Shown: positions 5,708 to 8,124 of the stretch, piece by piece
Layout: every line of letters begins with the position of its first letter
Numbering within the stretch: position 1 is the stretch's first letter
Source of the DNA: Candidatus Adiutrix sp.
GTDB lineage: Bacteria > Desulfobacterota > Desulfarculia > Adiutricales > Adiutricaceae
Assembly (NCBI GenBank): GCA_031273445.1
Contig: JAISRV010000361.1
Location: 1 to 8,124, forward strand
Length of the DNA stretch: 8,124 bases
Direction of reading: 5' to 3'
The notes under the pieces: model-generated
Seen by the model: the letters and a program-made list of their open reading frames with translations, nothing else
Databases searched by the model: none
Told to the model about the DNA's origin: nothing
Translations under genes and position numbers: made by a program

Positions 5708-5754
5708 CGGCAAGGATGCCGCCTGAGCTTTAAGACTTTCGCATTCATGGAGGA
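5708..5754 (+). promoter_or_regulatory. Candidate CsrA binding sites in the flagellin leader
   Basis: CGGCA-AGGA-TGCCG (5708-5721) is a perfect 5-bp hairpin displaying AGGA in its loop. The core CAAGGATG matches the CsrA in-vitro selected consensus (RUACARGGAUGU) over CARGGAUG. The Shine-Dalgarno ATGGAGGA (5747-5754) supplies a second GGA site about 35 nt downstream, 5 nt before the ATG. A hairpin site plus a site over the ribosome binding site is the layout by which CsrA represses flagellin (hag) translation in Bacillus, where FliW relieves it. Binding here is inferred from sequence. The ribosome site itself is strong. Confidence 0.55.
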
Positions 5755-5759
5755 ATGTC

Positions 5760-7622
5760 ATGTCTCTGGTCATTAATAACAACATGATGGCGGCTAATGC
5801 GGCCAGAAATCTCGGCGCTATTTATAACCGGCTGTCAACCAGCACTCAGCGCCTTTCTTCCGGTCTGCGCATAAACAGCGCCGCCGACGACGCCGCCGGA
5901 CTAGCCATCCGCGAAATGATGCGGGCCGATATAGCGGTCACCAAACAGGGCATTCGCAACGCGGCCGACGCCGTCAGCATGATTCAGACGGCCGACGGCG
6001 CTCTGGCCGTTATCGACGAAAAACTGACGCGCATGAAGGAATTGGCCGAGCAGGCCGCTACCGGCACCTACACCACAGTGCAGCGCGATATAATCAATTC
6101 CGAATACCAGGCCATGGCCCGGGAAATAGACCGTATCGCCAACGCCACCAATTTCAACGGCATCAAGCTTTTGGACGGCTCCATCTCCAACCAGCATGGC
6201 GGGCAGGGCCTCAAGGTTCACTTCGGCCTTTCCAATAACGCCGCTGAAGATTATTATTTCATCAATATCGGTGATGCCCGCGCCACCAGTTCCACAGGAC
6301 TCCGCGTCGGCGGAGATGCGAAGAACGACATATGGGGGCAGGGCGCGGCGGCCTCCGCTCCCCTGGGCGGCCCCGGCTGCTGTACGGCCGGTTTCCCTTC
6401 TCTGGACGGTCCGGCCGGTTTCGTCAGCGGCTCTGTTTTTTCCTACGGCTATAACTGGGACTGGAGGGAAGATTCAGACCCCGCCCTTCTCTCAGGCAAA
6501 TACACGGCCGGCATGTGGAGCGTCGGTTTCGGCGAAAGCCTGCAGAACCTGGTAGACCGGGTTAATCTAGGCACTCAAAGCCGCGTGGGGGTAAGGTTTG
6601 AAGCCGGCGCCACCAATGCTGTTCTCAGCGGAACGACGGCCGCCGGCAACGTCATGAGCGGCTTTGCCGTCTGTGTCGGCAATGAAACATATTACTGGGG
6701 CGACTCGGCCCAGGTCGCCGCCGCCGTTGACGCCTCTAGGGATATGGTTCAAGCCCACACCGGCGACAGCGCCGGGTTGGCCGGCAAGGCCCTCACCAGC
6801 GCCATCAACAACAACGCCTCTTCCCAGTTTTGGGCTATGTGGGATTCCGCGGCCAGCACCTGTTATGTTTTCGTCAAGGAGGGCGGCGATAATAACGATC
6901 TTTTGGCCTGCGAACGGGTGGCCAAGGGCAACGTCTCCAGCGCCTCCGGCATAGCGGCGGCGGCTGGTTTGGTCAGCTTTGAAAATGTGGCCGCCGGGCG
7001 GTATGATGAATCAGGAACCAGTTTTTCGTTGGGCGGAGAATTCTGGGGAACCATGCGGCCGGTGCTGACCAAGGAGAATAACGGCAACCAGGTCTGGAAC
7101 GTGAGATTGGAAGGCCGCGACGTGGGTAGGGAGCGCGATCTGTGGATAGCCAATATAGGCAGCGGCGCCGCTTTTGATTTCAACACGGCTGAAGCCCTGA
7201 ATTCGACCTACGGCCCAGGCCAGATGCAGTTGATCGGCCTGAACGGCATCGCTAATATCCTGGGCATGGACCGTGAATCATTCGTCGAGATACAGAATGC
7301 GGCTGACGGCGACTGGAAGGGCGCGGAGATCAGGTCTCAGTCCAGCGCCCAGGAGGCCCTTGACGCCCTGACTGAGGCCATCACCAAGAAAGACAAGATC
7401 AGGGCCGACCTTGGGGCCATGCAGAACCGCCTGGAAAATACCATGACCAACCTGGAAATACAGGCGGAAAATCTCCAGGCTTCAGAAAGCCGCATTTCCG
7501 ATGTTGACGTCGCTATTGAAATGACCGAATTCACCCGCAACAATATCCTAAGTCAGGCCGCCACTTCCATGTTGGCTCAGGCCAACTCCATCACCCAGTT
7601 GGCCCTTTCGCTTCTCGGGTAA
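5760..7622 (+). CDS. fliC: Flagellin with long central insert
   Basis: 620 residues, longer than E. coli FliC (498). It is the filament subunit, exported through the flagellar type III apparatus and polymerised outside the cell. The N-terminal D0/D1 core (1-141) begins M-S-L-V-I-N-N-N and includes R-L-S-S-G-L-R-I-N-S-A-A-D-D-A-A-G-L-A-I and N-F-N-G-I-K-L-L-D-G. The C-terminal D1/D0 core (529-620) includes S-R-I-S-D-V-D-V-A and ends L-A-L-S-L-L-G. Residues 150-173 (G-L-K-V-H-F-G, A-E-D-Y-Y) resemble the segment seen in Desulfovibrio-type flagellins. The central part (142-528) is surface-exposed in known filaments; it holds all 11 Trp and all five Cys (207, 208, 305, 368, 384), which is unusual because flagellins generally lack Cys. 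The ATG has GGAGGA 5 nt upstream. It has its own sigma-28 promoter and a terminator downstream. The symbol could also be flaA/flaB in this lineage. Confidence 0.96.
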   Translation: MSLVINNNMMAANAARNLGAIYNRLSTSTQRLSSGLRINSAADDAAGLAIREMMRADIAVTKQGIRNAADAVSMIQTADGALAVIDEKLTRMKELAEQAATGTYTTVQRDIINSEYQAMAREIDRIANATNFNGIKLLDGSISNQHGGQGLKVHFGLSNNAAEDYYFINIGDARATSSTGLRVGGDAKNDIWGQGAAASAPLGGPGCCTAGFPSLDGPAGFVSGSVFSYGYNWDWREDSDPALLSGKYTAGMWSVGFGESLQNLVDRVNLGTQSRVGVRFEAGATNAVLSGTTAAGNVMSGFAVCVGNETYYWGDSAQVAAAVDASRDMVQAHTGDSAGLAGKALTSAINNNASSQFWAMWDSAASTCYVFVKEGGDNNDLLACERVAKGNVSSASGIAAAAGLVSFENVAAGRYDESGTSFSLGGEFWGTMRPVLTKENNGNQVWNVRLEGRDVGRERDLWIANIGSGAAFDFNTAEALNSTYGPGQMQLIGLNGIANILGMDRESFVEIQNAADGDWKGAEIRSQSSAQEALDALTEAITKKDKIRADLGAMQNRLENTMTNLEIQAENLQASESRISDVDVAIEMTEFTRNNILSQAATSMLAQANSITQLALSLLG

Positions 7623-7651
7623 TACTAAAAAAGCGGCCAGGAAAAGAGCCG

Positions 7652-7691
7652 AGCCAGACAGACCGATCCCCCAGGGCCGGTCTTTTTGGCT
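7652..7691 (+). terminator. Rho-independent terminator after flagellin
   Basis: AGACCG (7660-7665) pairs with CGGTCT (7678-7683), followed by a run of five T (7683-7687), about 38 nt after the flagellin stop. An outer pairing of AGCCA (7652-7656) with TGGCT (7687-7691) can enlarge the stem. It fits the end of a monocistronic, highly expressed flagellin message. Confidence 0.75.
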
Positions 7692-7692
7692 T

Positions 7693-7712
7693 GTGCGCCC
7701 TGCCGGGCGCAC
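7693..7712. repeat. Perfect GC-rich hairpin behind the flagellin terminator
   Basis: GTGCGCCC (7693-7700), loop TGCC, GGGCGCAC (7705-7712): an 8-bp perfect inverted repeat only a few bases after the terminator. No T-run follows on the plus strand. It may back up termination or block 3' exonucleases. This is inferred from structure alone. Confidence 0.6.
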
Positions 7713-8124
7713 TCGCTTGGACGAACAGAAGCCGCATAAGGAGGCGTTCGCGCCGGGCGAGAGGGCCACAATATTCAAAGCCCGACCGGCCCGGAAGGCG
7801 TGGACGCAGATGCGGCAGGCCTAAGCCGTAGTTCCCGGAAAAATTTCTAACCGCCTTGACTCGCATCCGCGCTCGTCAGGCCGGCCGGCCTCCGGGCGGC
7901 GAAATTCCCGGCCGTCAGTCCGCTTAAAACATGAATTTCCGCACATAAGGCCTGGGCAAACGGCGTATTTGAAATATTCAGCGCCTCAAAACGTCTGTTT
8001 CAGCACACACGCGTCCAAAACAATACAAATCGGCAAGGTGCGTCTTTGTAACAAGTTGAATTTATGATGTTTAATTTTTTAAATTTTGAATTTTTTCAAA
8101 ACATGCCATCATAAAGACAAAATC
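7713..8124. other. Intergenic region without a convincing gene
   Basis: About 410 bp. The first part (to about 7930) is GC-rich with scattered short palindromes such as GGCCGGCCGGCC near 7880. Open frames on the minus strand here lack family resemblance and a good ribosome site, and they cross the flagellin end and its terminator, so they are treated as chance. From about 7960 the DNA becomes AT-rich, like the two promoter regions elsewhere in the window, suggesting the upstream region of a gene beyond the edge. Confidence 0.5.
8067..8104. repeat. Nested AT-rich inverted repeat near the window end
   Basis: TTTTGAA (8084-8090) and TTCAAAA (8095-8101) form a perfect 7-bp inverted repeat with a TTTT loop. 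Outside it, ATGTTT (8067-8072) is inverted as AAACAT (8099-8104), an alternative pairing. It may be an operator-like or curved-DNA element before a gene outside the window; low complexity makes chance plausible. Confidence 0.35.

Noticed and set aside
7548..7866. Minus-strand open frames over the flagellin end and intergenic DNA
   Set aside because: They overlap the conserved flagellin C-terminus or its terminator, have no recognisable family features and no good ribosome site.

Overview
The window looks like chromosomal DNA of a flagellated, diderm bacterium, most likely a deltaproteobacterium (Desulfobacterota / Desulfovibrio-like). The reasons are a proteobacterial-type PspA-PspB-PspC set under an apparent sigma-54 promoter, paired atpZ and atpI genes, and a flagellin whose segment after the N-terminal core (G-L-K-V-H-F-G ... 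A-E-D-Y-Y) resembles Desulfovibrio-type flagellins. The lineage is inferred from protein style, not from a search. Genes are GC-rich and the main promoter regions are strikingly AT-rich.

Layout: (1) 2-1459, minus strand, a compact envelope-stress operon pspA-pspB-pspC, with a strong hairpin between pspA and pspB. (2) 1460-1959, a divergent control region. It carries a -24/-12 sigma-54 promoter facing pspA, AT-rich direct repeats behind it, and, facing the other way, a well-formed sigma-70 promoter followed by about 143 nt that can fold into a closed, multi-hairpin RNA. (3) 1960-4334, plus strand: a small unrecognised HEXXH (zincin-like) protein, then atpZ, atpI and miaA, the last three overlapping or nearly so. 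(4) 4331-5227, minus strand, a membrane-anchored alpha/beta hydrolase whose stop codon interlocks with that of miaA. (5) 5228-5759, an AT-rich divergent region with a -10 box for the hydrolase and a sigma-28 promoter for flagellin. The flagellin leader contains a textbook-like CsrA hairpin. (6) 5760-7622, a 620-residue flagellin with a long central insert rich in Trp and containing five Cys. (7) 7623-8124, a terminator, a second perfect hairpin, and then sequence with no convincing gene.

Functional themes: PspA/B/C protects the inner membrane and the proton-motive force. AtpZ/AtpI assist assembly of the F-type ATP synthase that uses that force. MiaA modifies tRNA. Flagellin is the filament protein, and its leader suggests FliW-CsrA type post-transcriptional control. 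No mobile element, CRISPR array, tRNA or rRNA was seen. The most interesting unexplained items are the structured RNA at about 1784-1926, the CsrA-like flagellin leader, and the Cys/Trp-rich flagellin insert.
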